From: Bacteroidota bacterium
GTDB taxonomy: Bacteria; Bacteroidota; Ignavibacteria; Kapaibacteriales; NICIL-2
NCBI GenBank assembly: GCA_019695345.1
Contig: JAIBAE010000009.1
Location: forward strand, 32,497 to 96,496
Direction: 5' to 3'
DNA: 64,000 nucleotides
Of this stretch, positions 18,038 to 25,846 are shown in pieces. Both the position numbers and the translations under genes were made by a program. The notes under the pieces are model-generated. The model did not search any database. It saw only the letters and a program-made list of their open reading frames with translations, and was not told the origin of the DNA. Position 1 is the first letter of the stretch. Each line of letters begins with the position of its first letter.

Positions 18038-19648
18038 TTATACATGCTTTCTGGTTTGTAATAATTCTTTAGCAGCACGATTCCCTTGATAAAATGCTTC
18101 TTCGAACAAAGATAAGCCACTTAAATCGGAATGGGCAAAGAATATCTTATTATCAATTGGAGCTTTGAGTTTTTCGAGGTGTGTATTTGCGTAAAATCCT
18201 ACAACAGGTGCTATCATACCATGTCCCCACAGAACGGCATCTACATATTCAGTTTCTGAAATAATTCCGGGGTGAACAGATTCAAGTTCCTGCGCCACCT
18301 GATTAACAATTTCTTCTGTGGTACTATGTAGTAGTTGTTTTCTTCCTTCTTGAGGTGCTTGTTTATGGAGAGTGGTATACCAAGTTATTACTGTTTTATT
18401 GTTGTGTGTAGTTAACAACTGTTGGGTATCATTTATATAGCCAAGGCTGTTAGCCCCATATAGTACATTATCCCAATGCACATCACTCAGTATTCCTGAA
18501 GTATCATTAAGAATAAGAGTTACAACTAACCATGGAGCATACTTAAAATTTTGTGTCCATTGTGTTCTTTCCGGTTGGATGGTTGATAACAAACGTGTAG
18601 TAATAAACTGCGGCGTTGCAATGATGCACTGTTTAGCATGTAGGATTTTTGAATTATTGCTATCATTTATTACAGCAACCTTTACCTTGGCATTGTGTAT
18701 CTCAATGTTGTATGCAAGGGTATCACAGATTAGGTTTTGCGTAACATCTGTACGTAGAATGTCTACAAGATGTCCGTTGCCGTTAGGCCAAGTAAGGTTG
18801 GTATCTTCGGGTGCATTCGCCGACTTAGCTCTGCGTGCCACAAAGTATTGAATTCCTGCAAATGCACTTATAGACTCAATACCCATTCCGTATTCATCTC
18901 TGCAACAATAATCAGCATACCATATCACTTCATCTTCTGTAATTAGATTGTTTTTCAGAAAATCAGCAAACGAAATTCCATCAAGTTCCAAGGATATATC
19001 ATTTGTATATCCGTTACATATTGGTAATGCAAAAATGTATTCTCCATTGTCGTTTTTTAGATTTTCGTAGTTGTGTAACAGTTGAACAAATTTATTATAT
19101 CCCGCGGGTGAGAATTTTGCTATTGTTGATGCAATTCCATCCCGCCATTTACCACGATAATACAACCTTTCCTGCGGTGCAAAGCAAAGGTCGTTTTCGT
19201 TGTATACAGGTAGTTCATTTTCAAACCCGGTAATAATATTATGTTCGGATAAGAACTCTATAAGTTCTTTATTATGTAATTCTGCAATAGGAAGATAGTG
19301 CGCTCCATATGGGTAACGATAAGTATTCCGTTTGCCACTTGATGCATTCCCGCCAATGTGATGGTTGACTTCAATTATAGCAACATTGTCAATTCCTTGC
19401 CTACGTAAATAGCGCGCTGCCGATAATCCCGCAACTCCGCTACCAATTACAATTGTATCATATGTTTCACCTTCACGCTCAGGTAATGGTAGATTTCCAG
19501 TTTTAAGTTTGTGCCCAAGTTTATGAGCAGAAGATATTATGTGAGTAGTGGCTGTTTGCTCTTGTCTTTTACAGGAATTTACTAAGGTTGTACCAAGTGC
19601 TGAAGTGATGCACAGAGAAAGTGATGATAAAAAAGTACGTCTATCCAT
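18038..19648 (-). CDS. FAD-dependent oxidoreductase (amine-oxidase/phytoene-desaturase-like)
   Basis: 536 residues. The N-terminus MDRRTFLSSLSLCITSALG is a Tat-like signal (RRTFL), possibly with a lipobox at NSC. A dinucleotide-binding motif follows, TIVIGSGVAGLSAARYLRR, then IIEVNHHIGGNASSG, the second glycine-rich element of flavin amine oxidases. It is the last gene of the AT-rich operon, 3 nt after the SpeE-like gene. In related operons a flavin oxidase accompanies SpeD and SpeE-like genes, so oxidation of a polyamine or polyamine-modified product outside the cytoplasm is plausible but not shown. Confidence 0.82.
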   Translation of the reverse strand: MDRRTFLSSLSLCITSALGTTLVNSCKRQEQTATTHIISSAHKLGHKLKTGNLPLPEREGETYDTIVIGSGVAGLSAARYLRRQGIDNVAIIEVNHHIGGNASSGKRNTYRYPYGAHYLPIAELHNKELIEFLSEHNIITGFENELPVYNENDLCFAPQERLYYRGKWRDGIASTIAKFSPAGYNKFVQLLHNYENLKNDNGEYIFALPICNGYTNDISLELDGISFADFLKNNLITEDEVIWYADYCCRDEYGMGIESISAFAGIQYFVARRAKSANAPEDTNLTWPNGNGHLVDILRTDVTQNLICDTLAYNIEIHNAKVKVAVINDSNNSKILHAKQCIIATPQFITTRLLSTIQPERTQWTQNFKYAPWLVVTLILNDTSGILSDVHWDNVLYGANSLGYINDTQQLLTTHNNKTVITWYTTLHKQAPQEGRKQLLHSTTEEIVNQVAQELESVHPGIISETEYVDAVLWGHGMIAPVVGFYANTHLEKLKAPIDNKIFFAHSDLSGLSLFEEAFYQGNRAAKELLQTRKHV

Positions 19649-19651
19649 ATG

Positions 19652-21160
19652 TTAGTGCAGGTATTCAGACCATTCTTGTTCAAAATATTGTACTAAGATT
19701 TGGTTGTTCAGTTTGTTAATATTAACAGTGTTTGTCTTCATATCCGGTGCAAAGTTTAACATTTGCTGAAATATGGTAGGTGTAAAGTATAACAAAGAGT
19801 CCGGCAGTCTTTCTGAGTGGAACAAATCTGGAATAGCTGAGGGCGAAGCAAGTATATATCCCCATTCACCAAACGATGGAATAAAGGTATGATAAGGTTT
19901 TGTATTAAAACCGGCACTTTGTAGAGTGGCATTTACGCACCAAAATGACTTTGGAGCAACTAAAGGAGATGTAGACTGAACAACTACGATGGTTGAATCA
20001 TGAGTTACTTTTTTCATAGTTCTGTAAAACATATCAGTATATAATTTCCCAACAGAATAATTAGAGGGATCCGGAAAGTCCACAATAATAATATCATACT
20101 TCCCAATATGCGAGCGTAACCAAACAAATGCATCATCATTAACTATCTTTACATGGTTAGACTGCAAAGATTTTTTGTTGAGCTTGGCTAACAGCGGATT
20201 TGTTGAAAAGAGATTAGTCATGTAGTAATCCAGATCAACAAGAGTAATATCTTTAACAGATGGATACTTTAGTATTTCCCTTGCTGCTAAGCCATCACCT
20301 CCACCAAGAACCAGTACATGTTTGGGATTAGATGGGTACAAGCACATTAGCGGGTGAACAAGCGATTCGTGGTATCGATACTCATCGTTAGTATTAAACT
20401 GAAGATTCCCATTTAGATATAATTTAAATGCTTTATTAGACCTTGTTAGTATTATGCGTTGATACGGAGAGGATACAGAATAAATTATATTCTCACCCAA
20501 TGCGTCAGTTTCAGCCAGATTTGTAATGCTGTCAGAATATAATATCCCCATAAAAAGGAACAAAAAAACAATAATAGATTGTAGTGCCAGTGAGCGCACA
20601 AAACGAAGTTCGTTGCGTACAACATAACATAAAACCAGGGCTACACTTACATTCATACAACCAAAAAAGAACGAGGTTCTGACAAGTCCTAGATATGGAA
20701 CCATAACCAACGGAAAGATTATGGATGCCAGTAATGCACCGGCGTAATCGTACGAAAAAACTCTGGAAATTAAATTTTGGAATTCAATCTGCTTTTTTAG
20801 GATATTCATAAGTAAAGGTATTTCCAGTCCTACTAAAATACCAGTGCATGAAACTATAAGATACAAGACAATTCTAAATGAATCTATATGAGGAAATAGA
20901 ATAAACAGAAGAGCTGAACTTGTTCCTCCTACAATACCAACTAATATTTCTGTTTGAATAAAAACATCTAACAGATTCTGCTTAATGAAACGCGACAAAT
21001 AAGATCCTATCCCCATGCAAAACAGATAAGCACCAATAATAGTAGAGAACTGTGTAACTGAGTCTCCTAGTAAGTAACTGGCTAAAGTACCTGCAGCTAA
21101 TTCGTATACAAGTCCGCATGTTGCGATTATACTTACAGAAAGCAATAAGAGAAGTTGCAT
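19652..21160 (-). CDS. Membrane-anchored spermidine synthase-like aminopropyltransferase
   Basis: 502 residues. About seven membrane helices (residues 1-215) are followed by a class I methyltransferase-fold aminopropyltransferase domain (about 225-480). The active-site blocks are VLVLGGGDGLAAREILKYP (dcSAM/MTA binding), LVDLDYYM, NDDAFVWL and IIVDFPDPSNYSVGKLYT, where soluble SpeE has DSSDP. The DFPDP form is typical of membrane versions. It would transfer aminopropyl from decarboxylated SAM to an amine, with the dcSAM supplied by the adjacent SpeD. Starts 2 nt after the DUF350 stop. Confidence 0.88.
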   Translation of the reverse strand: MQLLLLLSVSIIATCGLVYELAAGTLASYLLGDSVTQFSTIIGAYLFCMGIGSYLSRFIKQNLLDVFIQTEILVGIVGGTSSALLFILFPHIDSFRIVLYLIVSCTGILVGLEIPLLMNILKKQIEFQNLISRVFSYDYAGALLASIIFPLVMVPYLGLVRTSFFFGCMNVSVALVLCYVVRNELRFVRSLALQSIIVFLFLFMGILYSDSITNLAETDALGENIIYSVSSPYQRIILTRSNKAFKLYLNGNLQFNTNDEYRYHESLVHPLMCLYPSNPKHVLVLGGGDGLAAREILKYPSVKDITLVDLDYYMTNLFSTNPLLAKLNKKSLQSNHVKIVNDDAFVWLRSHIGKYDIIIVDFPDPSNYSVGKLYTDMFYRTMKKVTHDSTIVVVQSTSPLVAPKSFWCVNATLQSAGFNTKPYHTFIPSFGEWGYILASPSAIPDLFHSERLPDSLLYFTPTIFQQMLNFAPDMKTNTVNINKLNNQILVQYFEQEWSEYLH

Positions 21161-21162
21161 AA

Positions 21163-21378
21163 TTAGTGTATTGCTGATGCTATAATTATTGCTATTGCTA
21201 TAACATATGCACCAGCTACTATTGCTATTGCTGTATTGCGTTTATCAATCAGCTCAAGCCAAATATTTTGCGGTGTAATTTTCTCTACGATTATAAAACT
21301 GATGATAAGTATGAGCATACCTAAAAATGTATATACAACCGAGCCTACGATGTACTTAAGTTGCAAAACGTCTTCCAT
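21163..21378 (-). CDS. DUF350 (YjfL-like) small membrane protein
   Basis: 71 residues with two membrane helices. The loop between them has IVEKITPQNIWLELIDKRN and then TAIAIVAGAYVIAIAI, the conserved KITP and N-x-A-x-AI pattern of DUF350. Most members carry two such units; this one has a single unit. The biochemical role is unknown. DUF350 recurs with SpeD, SpeE-like and DUF4178 genes in a described neighbourhood, so a part in a membrane-linked polyamine process is likely. Confidence 0.82.
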   Translation of the reverse strand: MEDVLQLKYIVGSVVYTFLGMLILIISFIIVEKITPQNIWLELIDKRNTAIAIVAGAYVIAIAIIIASAIH

Positions 21379-21390
21379 ATCATGTGTCCT

Positions 21391-21606
21391 TTATTTGTGA
21401 TAGTATCTGTTAGGTTGACCTGAATGGTGTTCTTCTGAGCTAAAACTGAGCATTCTGAGTCCGTAATACTGTGAGTACGAATACCACATTATTATGATAG
21501 TAGCCGGTATTACGAATATCCATATTCTCCTAAAAGAAATGTTCCCGAGTTTACCCGGTGAAAGTTCACTCTTGAATTTTTCAATAATGTGTTCTTGTTT
21601 AGTCAT
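21391..21606 (-). CDS. Small single-pass membrane protein of the polyamine-type operon
   Basis: 71 residues. A charged N-terminus (about 1-25) is followed by one membrane helix (IWIFVIPATIIIMWYSY) and a polar tail. No family recognised. Its ATG lies inside the end of the DUF4178 gene (8-nt overlap, ATGACTAA), which points to translational coupling and supports it as a real gene. Confidence 0.7.
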   Translation of the reverse strand: MTKQEHIIEKFKSELSPGKLGNISFRRIWIFVIPATIIIMWYSYSQYYGLRMLSFSSEEHHSGQPNRYYHK

Positions 21607-22843
21607 CGTTGTTCTCGTTGTAACTTATAGGAGGTTGATAAAACGCTATATAATATATCAAACCAATTGCAGCCAAACATACTATAATACTAACAACAAC
21701 ATTTCTCCAATGACTACGAGATGCCCACACTGATAACATCAGCGGTGCTGAAGTAGAATCGCAGTACGTTTGGGCTTCAATATGATATACACCTTTAGGA
21801 ACGTTTTCAAAGTAAAGTTCGGAATGAGAATTGTCTTCAATCCAAGCCCCATCTTCATCAAAACCTGTGTAGTATTCACATGCAACAACACCCGTGCGTT
21901 GTTCACCTGTCGTGTGGTTAACAAGCGTTATTTCACCTTCAGTCCATGCTTGAACAACATTACTGTATGCATCCACCCTAAGTAACGAGTGCTCAGATGT
22001 AAGTGCAAAAGATCGGAATTCACTTTCTGCGGGTTGTTGTGGGGCAGCATACGAGTCAATGTAATAATCAGACTGAAATCCAAAGCTAATCAGATGTACA
22101 AGAAATAACGCTATACTTAGAAATACATATCCTAACATTACAAATTTTCCATTCCAATCAAATCTTCCCGGGCGGGCGTGATAAGGACCTGAAGGCAAAG
22201 GTAAAAATACTTTTGTAAGCCCAATACTTTTTTTGAATTCATATCTATAAAGGTATTTACCTATAAAGTACTCGTTTTCTTTGTCGGCGTTTTCTCTAAT
22301 AGCAACAAACGGTGGTGCTGAATATTCATAGTAGCGTTTACTAGTATCTTCTAGGACATTATAATTAAATGCACCAACAACAACATCAATTTGAATCTTA
22401 TATCCAAATCCATTGGTGAAGTAAGTGTTGCCAAAATACAACTTCATGCCTCGAAGTCGGGTATCGGTATTATTGATTTGTATTGTAAAAACTGTATGAC
22501 CAGAATATTCGATGAGAAATGCGTATTCTTTATTTTCCGATTGTAAACAATACTCAATCCAACGCTCAACCTCACCAACTTCATGTTTAATCACATAGCC
22601 AATAAATGTATATCTAACAGACTCATAAGTAAATACTGTACCTAACGGTATGATGGTATATTTATATTTATTCAAAAACTTGGATAGTGTTCCGACTTTG
22701 TGGCTGTCCTGATTATCTTGGTTAGATTGATTGAAAATATTTCCACAGTTTCCACATCCAAAAACTTCAAACATCCGACCGGAGTAATCTTCTAATGAAG
22801 TTCCGCAGTTTGGGCATGTTAACGATATTGGTGTGGTACTCAT
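21599..22843 (-). CDS. DUF4178 protein with N-terminal zinc ribbon
   Basis: 414 residues. A zinc ribbon opens the protein (CPNC at 10-13 and CGNC at 30-33). A DUF4178-type beta domain follows (about 50-210, with GTVFTYESVRYTFIGYV and VGEVERWIEYCLQS), then a membrane helix (about 230-253), an extracytoplasmic beta-rich part, and a second helix near 385-405. The last part has YHIEAQTYCDSTSAPLMLSVW. The molecular function of the family is unknown. Second gene of the operon, 23 nt after SpeD. Confidence 0.8.
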   Translation of the reverse strand: MSTTPISLTCPNCGTSLEDYSGRMFEVFGCGNCGNIFNQSNQDNQDSHKVGTLSKFLNKYKYTIIPLGTVFTYESVRYTFIGYVIKHEVGEVERWIEYCLQSENKEYAFLIEYSGHTVFTIQINNTDTRLRGMKLYFGNTYFTNGFGYKIQIDVVVGAFNYNVLEDTSKRYYEYSAPPFVAIRENADKENEYFIGKYLYRYEFKKSIGLTKVFLPLPSGPYHARPGRFDWNGKFVMLGYVFLSIALFLVHLISFGFQSDYYIDSYAAPQQPAESEFRSFALTSEHSLLRVDAYSNVVQAWTEGEITLVNHTTGEQRTGVVACEYYTGFDEDGAWIEDNSHSELYFENVPKGVYHIEAQTYCDSTSAPLMLSVWASRSHWRNVVVSIIVCLAAIGLIYYIAFYQPPISYNENNDD

Positions 22844-22866
22844 TACATTTTAAAACATATCATCTT

Positions 22867-23214
22867 TCAACGTTCAATAAATTGAACATTTACCGATGTT
22901 GGATTAAAAAAATTTCTAGTATTGATATACAGTTGCTGTGTAATCTGGGAGTTATCCTTACTGTAATTGGATAGATAAATATCGAATGCTACATAATGTA
23001 TTTCGGGATATGTATGTATTGATAAATGAGATTCGGTTAAACAGATTACAGCAGTAAACCCGCCGTTATGAAAATCATGATAGACATCTCCTACAGATTG
23101 TAGAGAAAGTTCTTGGATTAATGGAAGTATAAATGATTTCCATTGCTTGTGAGCTTTGAGAAGTGTAGTATCCGGAACCGTAAAGCCCGCTATTATGTGC
23201 AAACCTGTTACCAA
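22867..23214 (-). CDS. speD: S-adenosylmethionine decarboxylase (SpeD-type)
   Basis: 115 residues, near the usual length of bacterial class 1B SpeD. The self-cleavage and active site is ESHLSIHTYPE: cleavage before Ser62 would give the pyruvoyl cofactor, and His67 is the processing residue. It makes decarboxylated SAM, the aminopropyl donor used by the SpeE-like protein encoded downstream. No ATG fits; the frame opens with TTG at 23214, preceded in frame by a stop a short way upstream, so a TTG start is likely. First gene of the six-gene operon. Confidence 0.88.
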   Translation of the reverse strand: MVTGLHIIAGFTVPDTTLLKAHKQWKSFILPLIQELSLQSVGDVYHDFHNGGFTAVICLTESHLSIHTYPEIHYVAFDIYLSNYSKDNSQITQQLYINTRNFFNPTSVNVQFIER

Positions 23215-23324
23215 TGCAAGAGCAGATATGAATTCATTGAAACTAGAGCAAGATACAGACTAAGTCTTATACAATCAAAATATAATCTTTTATGTAAAGG
23301 ATGTAGTGCTTTATTACTACCCCT

Positions 23325-23384
23325 CTCTCCCGCAAAAAAACGCCCTGCTTTGTAAGCAAGGCGCGGTGCGGTCTGGCGATAGCA
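23325..23384 (-). repeat. F1 repeat copy 8, terminator-bearing subtype
   Basis: Minus-strand copy from TGCTATCGCCAGACCGCACC at 23384 to TGCGGGAGAGA. Arms CCGCA/TGCGG flank the same terminator as copy 6. Edge 10 nt after the stop of the copper oxidoreductase gene. Confidence 0.9.
23334..23363 (-). terminator. Intrinsic terminator inside F1, after the copper oxidoreductase gene
   Basis: Ten-bp stem CGCCTTGCTT/AAGCAGGGCG on the minus strand with a 3-nt loop, followed by seven T. It ends the 23395-25014 transcript. Confidence 0.9.
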
Positions 23385-23394
23385 AAACAGTATT

Positions 23395-25014
23395 TTACTC
23401 TTTTATAAAACGTATTGTTTGCGGTGGGGTGTTTCCGGTATCAACACGAACAATATACATTCCGTTGGCAAGGAACTGCGTTGGTAGCGTAAAGGCATTA
23501 TTACCGGACTGCGTATGTATTGTATTTGTTGAAACAGTTTTGCCAAGTGTGTTACTGATAGTAATGCGAGCGTCCGCATCTGTTTCGGTGCGGAAGTACA
23601 AAGTTGCATCGCCAAGTGCCGGTTGCGGATAGATGGCAATGGTAGATTCGTTGTTAGAAACTACAATGTCATTCTCAATTCCGGTTGGCAGTGGCGTTTC
23701 CAAGGAGATGTTTTCGTCGCCGGTGCGGTACGGAACAAACAGAAAGTAGTTTAAAAACATTTCGTCTAATGTAGACTCGCCCCACCGTACGGTTTTAGGC
23801 GGATTGTTTGGATTTTCGGGATTGTTTGTTGTGTTATCGTACGTTGCTTCGTAGTAGATACTGGAGCTTTTAGGAATCTTTACCAGATTCTTCATCATGT
23901 AGTATCCCTGCCAATGGAAATCCCAATCATTTATTTTAATGAGTTTAATTGTATCTCCTTTTGGGGTAACTGCATACGCTCTGCAATTTTTACCAAGTAA
24001 GTGCATGTGTGGCGCAACAGCCAGCACCGAAACATCTGCACGGATGATAGCCGGCTTAAACATTCCAACAAATGTTTTTACGGAATCGGCAGGAATAACA
24101 AGTGGGCCGTTTACCATGTTTAAAGGTCCGATGGATGTTTGCGTAATCTCGCGGTCTGCGGGTTCTTTGGCAAAGAAGATATTGATGGAAGATTGGTCGT
24201 CTTCGGGAGTAGTTGTTGGGGCGTAGTGAAGCTGTAATATGATATCGCAACCTTTTTGCAACGTAATACCAATTCCTTTAGGGAAAAATCTTGCCGTAGC
24301 ACCGGGAACCCAACCTAACAAGTTTGTTACCACATCCACGCCGGGTCCGCCAAAACCGGGGTAGCCATATAGTTGGTCTTTTGCATCTTCTTTACGAGCT
24401 GCACCGGAAGTATCTACAAACATCAGCGCATGGTGTACAACCTTTTTATTACCGGGACGGAATTCAATTGCCGATACCGTTTTGTTTTCTAATAATCCGG
24501 ATGGTAGCACAAAGTTGCGGTAAATGTCTTTACCATCGCCCGCCTGGTGCCATACATCACTCATCTTTAACACTAAATCCGGCGTGCCCAATTGCGAGCC
24601 ACTATTAAACTGCGGAAGTGGTGGCGTTTTACTTGCATCGCCTTCGGGTGCGCCACCTTCTACCCATTCTACAATTGTGTTTATTTCCTGACTTGTTAGC
24701 CCGCGTTTATCCGAGAAATCACCGTAGCCTGCTGCGGGCTTCCACGGCGGCATATAGCCCGATGTTACCGCATGTTTAACAGACTCTGCATTTGCAGAAA
24801 CATCGCTGTAACTGCTTAACGTAAACGGAGCAATCTCGCCATCGCGGTGGCAACCAACACAATTCTTCCAGATGATTGGTGCAACGTCGGTTGCAAATGT
24901 TGGAACTCCGGTAGCAGGTTTTACCTTTGCCTTTGCCAATACGCCGGCATGTATAGTATGTGTTAGTACTGTTCCTAACACCACACATAATAGTAGTACA
25001 CGTACGTTATACAT
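23395..25014 (-). CDS. Secreted c-type haem / type II copper monooxygenase-like protein with T9SS sorting domain
   Basis: 539 residues. Signal peptide (1-23); a cytochrome c-like domain with one CVGCH haem site (C52, C55, H56) and YMPPWKP as candidate Met ligand. A copper type II ascorbate-dependent monooxygenase-like region follows (about 155-440), with VVHHALMFVD, ILQLHYAPT and APHMHLLGK, whose His pairs resemble the two copper sites. The end is a T9SS type A-like sorting domain (about 460-539: IAIYPQPALGDATLYF, NGMYIVRVD). Probably secreted through the SprA pore and attached to the surface. The substrate is unknown. Confidence 0.85.
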   Translation of the reverse strand: MYNVRVLLLCVVLGTVLTHTIHAGVLAKAKVKPATGVPTFATDVAPIIWKNCVGCHRDGEIAPFTLSSYSDVSANAESVKHAVTSGYMPPWKPAAGYGDFSDKRGLTSQEINTIVEWVEGGAPEGDASKTPPLPQFNSGSQLGTPDLVLKMSDVWHQAGDGKDIYRNFVLPSGLLENKTVSAIEFRPGNKKVVHHALMFVDTSGAARKEDAKDQLYGYPGFGGPGVDVVTNLLGWVPGATARFFPKGIGITLQKGCDIILQLHYAPTTTPEDDQSSINIFFAKEPADREITQTSIGPLNMVNGPLVIPADSVKTFVGMFKPAIIRADVSVLAVAPHMHLLGKNCRAYAVTPKGDTIKLIKINDWDFHWQGYYMMKNLVKIPKSSSIYYEATYDNTTNNPENPNNPPKTVRWGESTLDEMFLNYFLFVPYRTGDENISLETPLPTGIENDIVVSNNESTIAIYPQPALGDATLYFRTETDADARITISNTLGKTVSTNTIHTQSGNNAFTLPTQFLANGMYIVRVDTGNTPPQTIRFIKE

Positions 25015-25155
25015 TATTTCCCCTTACAGATGATATGATAATTGTAGTAAAATTCCGCTTGTGACCTTGCTTAACACAATTCGGTTTAAGACCAACTTCC
25101 CAACCGACGCAAGTTAACTTGCTTTGTTTCTGTTTGGTAAATATGCTTAATATTT

Positions 25156-25219
25156 TGCTAACGCATTACCGCAATTTATGGCAATGCCCAACAACGCCCT
25201 TGTCTTGCGGGATAGAACC
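25156..25219 (+). repeat. F1 repeat copy 9 (left half of an empty pair)
   Basis: Starts TGCTAACGCATTACCGCA and ends TTGCGGGATAGAACC. Arms CCGCA/TGCGG. The left end is more decayed than in most copies. Confidence 0.72.
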
Positions 25220-25253
25220 GCATGCAACGATAACCGTTGTTCGTTGATGGGAG

Positions 25254-25314
25254 GTTTTATCCTGCAACGTGAGCTTGTTACAAGCACACCACTTGGTGCA
25301 GTCTGGCGATAGCA
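25254..25314 (-). repeat. F1 repeat copy 10 (right half of an empty pair)
   Basis: Minus strand from TGCTATCGCCAGACTGCACC at 25314 to TGCAGGATAAAACC. Arms CTGCA/TGCAG: both sides changed together, so pairing is kept. Confidence 0.88.
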
Positions 25315-25350
25315 AAAAAAAAGCCACCTAACATTACATTTGGGTGGCTT
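25315..25350 (-). terminator. Intrinsic terminator of the lipoprotein/M4 peptidase operon
   Basis: On the minus strand AAGCCACC pairs with GGTGGCTT, followed by nine T. It lies 22 nt after the lipoprotein stop. Confidence 0.85.
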
Positions 25351-25372
25351 GTGTGTGCATGTATTGTGGCTG

Positions 25373-25843
25373 TTATTTACTTTTTGTGTTTAACTCCGGA
25401 AAGAGTTGAACCGCTGAATAAAGATTGCGTATTGCTGTTGGTATGCTGGTATCGCTTGGATTCCAGTTGATTTGATACACCGTGGAATCTTTACGAACCT
25501 CCAGAAAGTTAACAACATTGGCTGCCGTGTGTAAGGTTAGCGTATCTATGTGCAACGCGCCTATTTGTTGAAACAACGCCTCTATGGAATCGGGCGATGC
25601 TTTAAAAGCAAATAATGCATCTTCCTTGCTAAACCTGCGCGACCAATTATAACACTCGCCACTGTAGTTGACTTTTATTCCGGTACTACCTCCGGTGAAT
25701 CCACCGGCAGTCCCTGCAATGATACTCATTCCTGTATATGGCGAAACTTTTGCCAATGGTTGCACCTCGTTTTTTTTAGATGAACAACATGCCAACACTA
25801 TAAACGGTATTCCGATAAGAGTAATAATGGATAGTATTTTCAT
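25373..25843 (-). CDS. Lipoprotein of unknown function
   Basis: 156 residues. Signal peptide MKILSIITLIGIPFIVLACC with a lipobox ending at Cys19. The mature part has a glycine-rich stretch (IIAGTAGGFTGGSTG) and then a small alpha/beta-looking domain. No family recognised. It begins 3 nt after the M4 peptidase stop and shares its terminator, so the two form one operon. Confidence 0.75.
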   Translation of the reverse strand: MKILSIITLIGIPFIVLACCSSKKNEVQPLAKVSPYTGMSIIAGTAGGFTGGSTGIKVNYSGECYNWSRRFSKEDALFAFKASPDSIEALFQQIGALHIDTLTLHTAANVVNFLEVRKDSTVYQINWNPSDTSIPTAIRNLYSAVQLFPELNTKSK

Positions 25844-25846
25844 TCA

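Larger units (their letters stand above)
25015..25372. other. Intergenic region holding an empty F1 pair and a terminator
   Basis: No gene. It contains the upstream region of 23395-25014, then F1 copies 9 and 10 back to back (25156-25314), then the terminator of the M4-peptidase operon. Confidence 0.75.
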
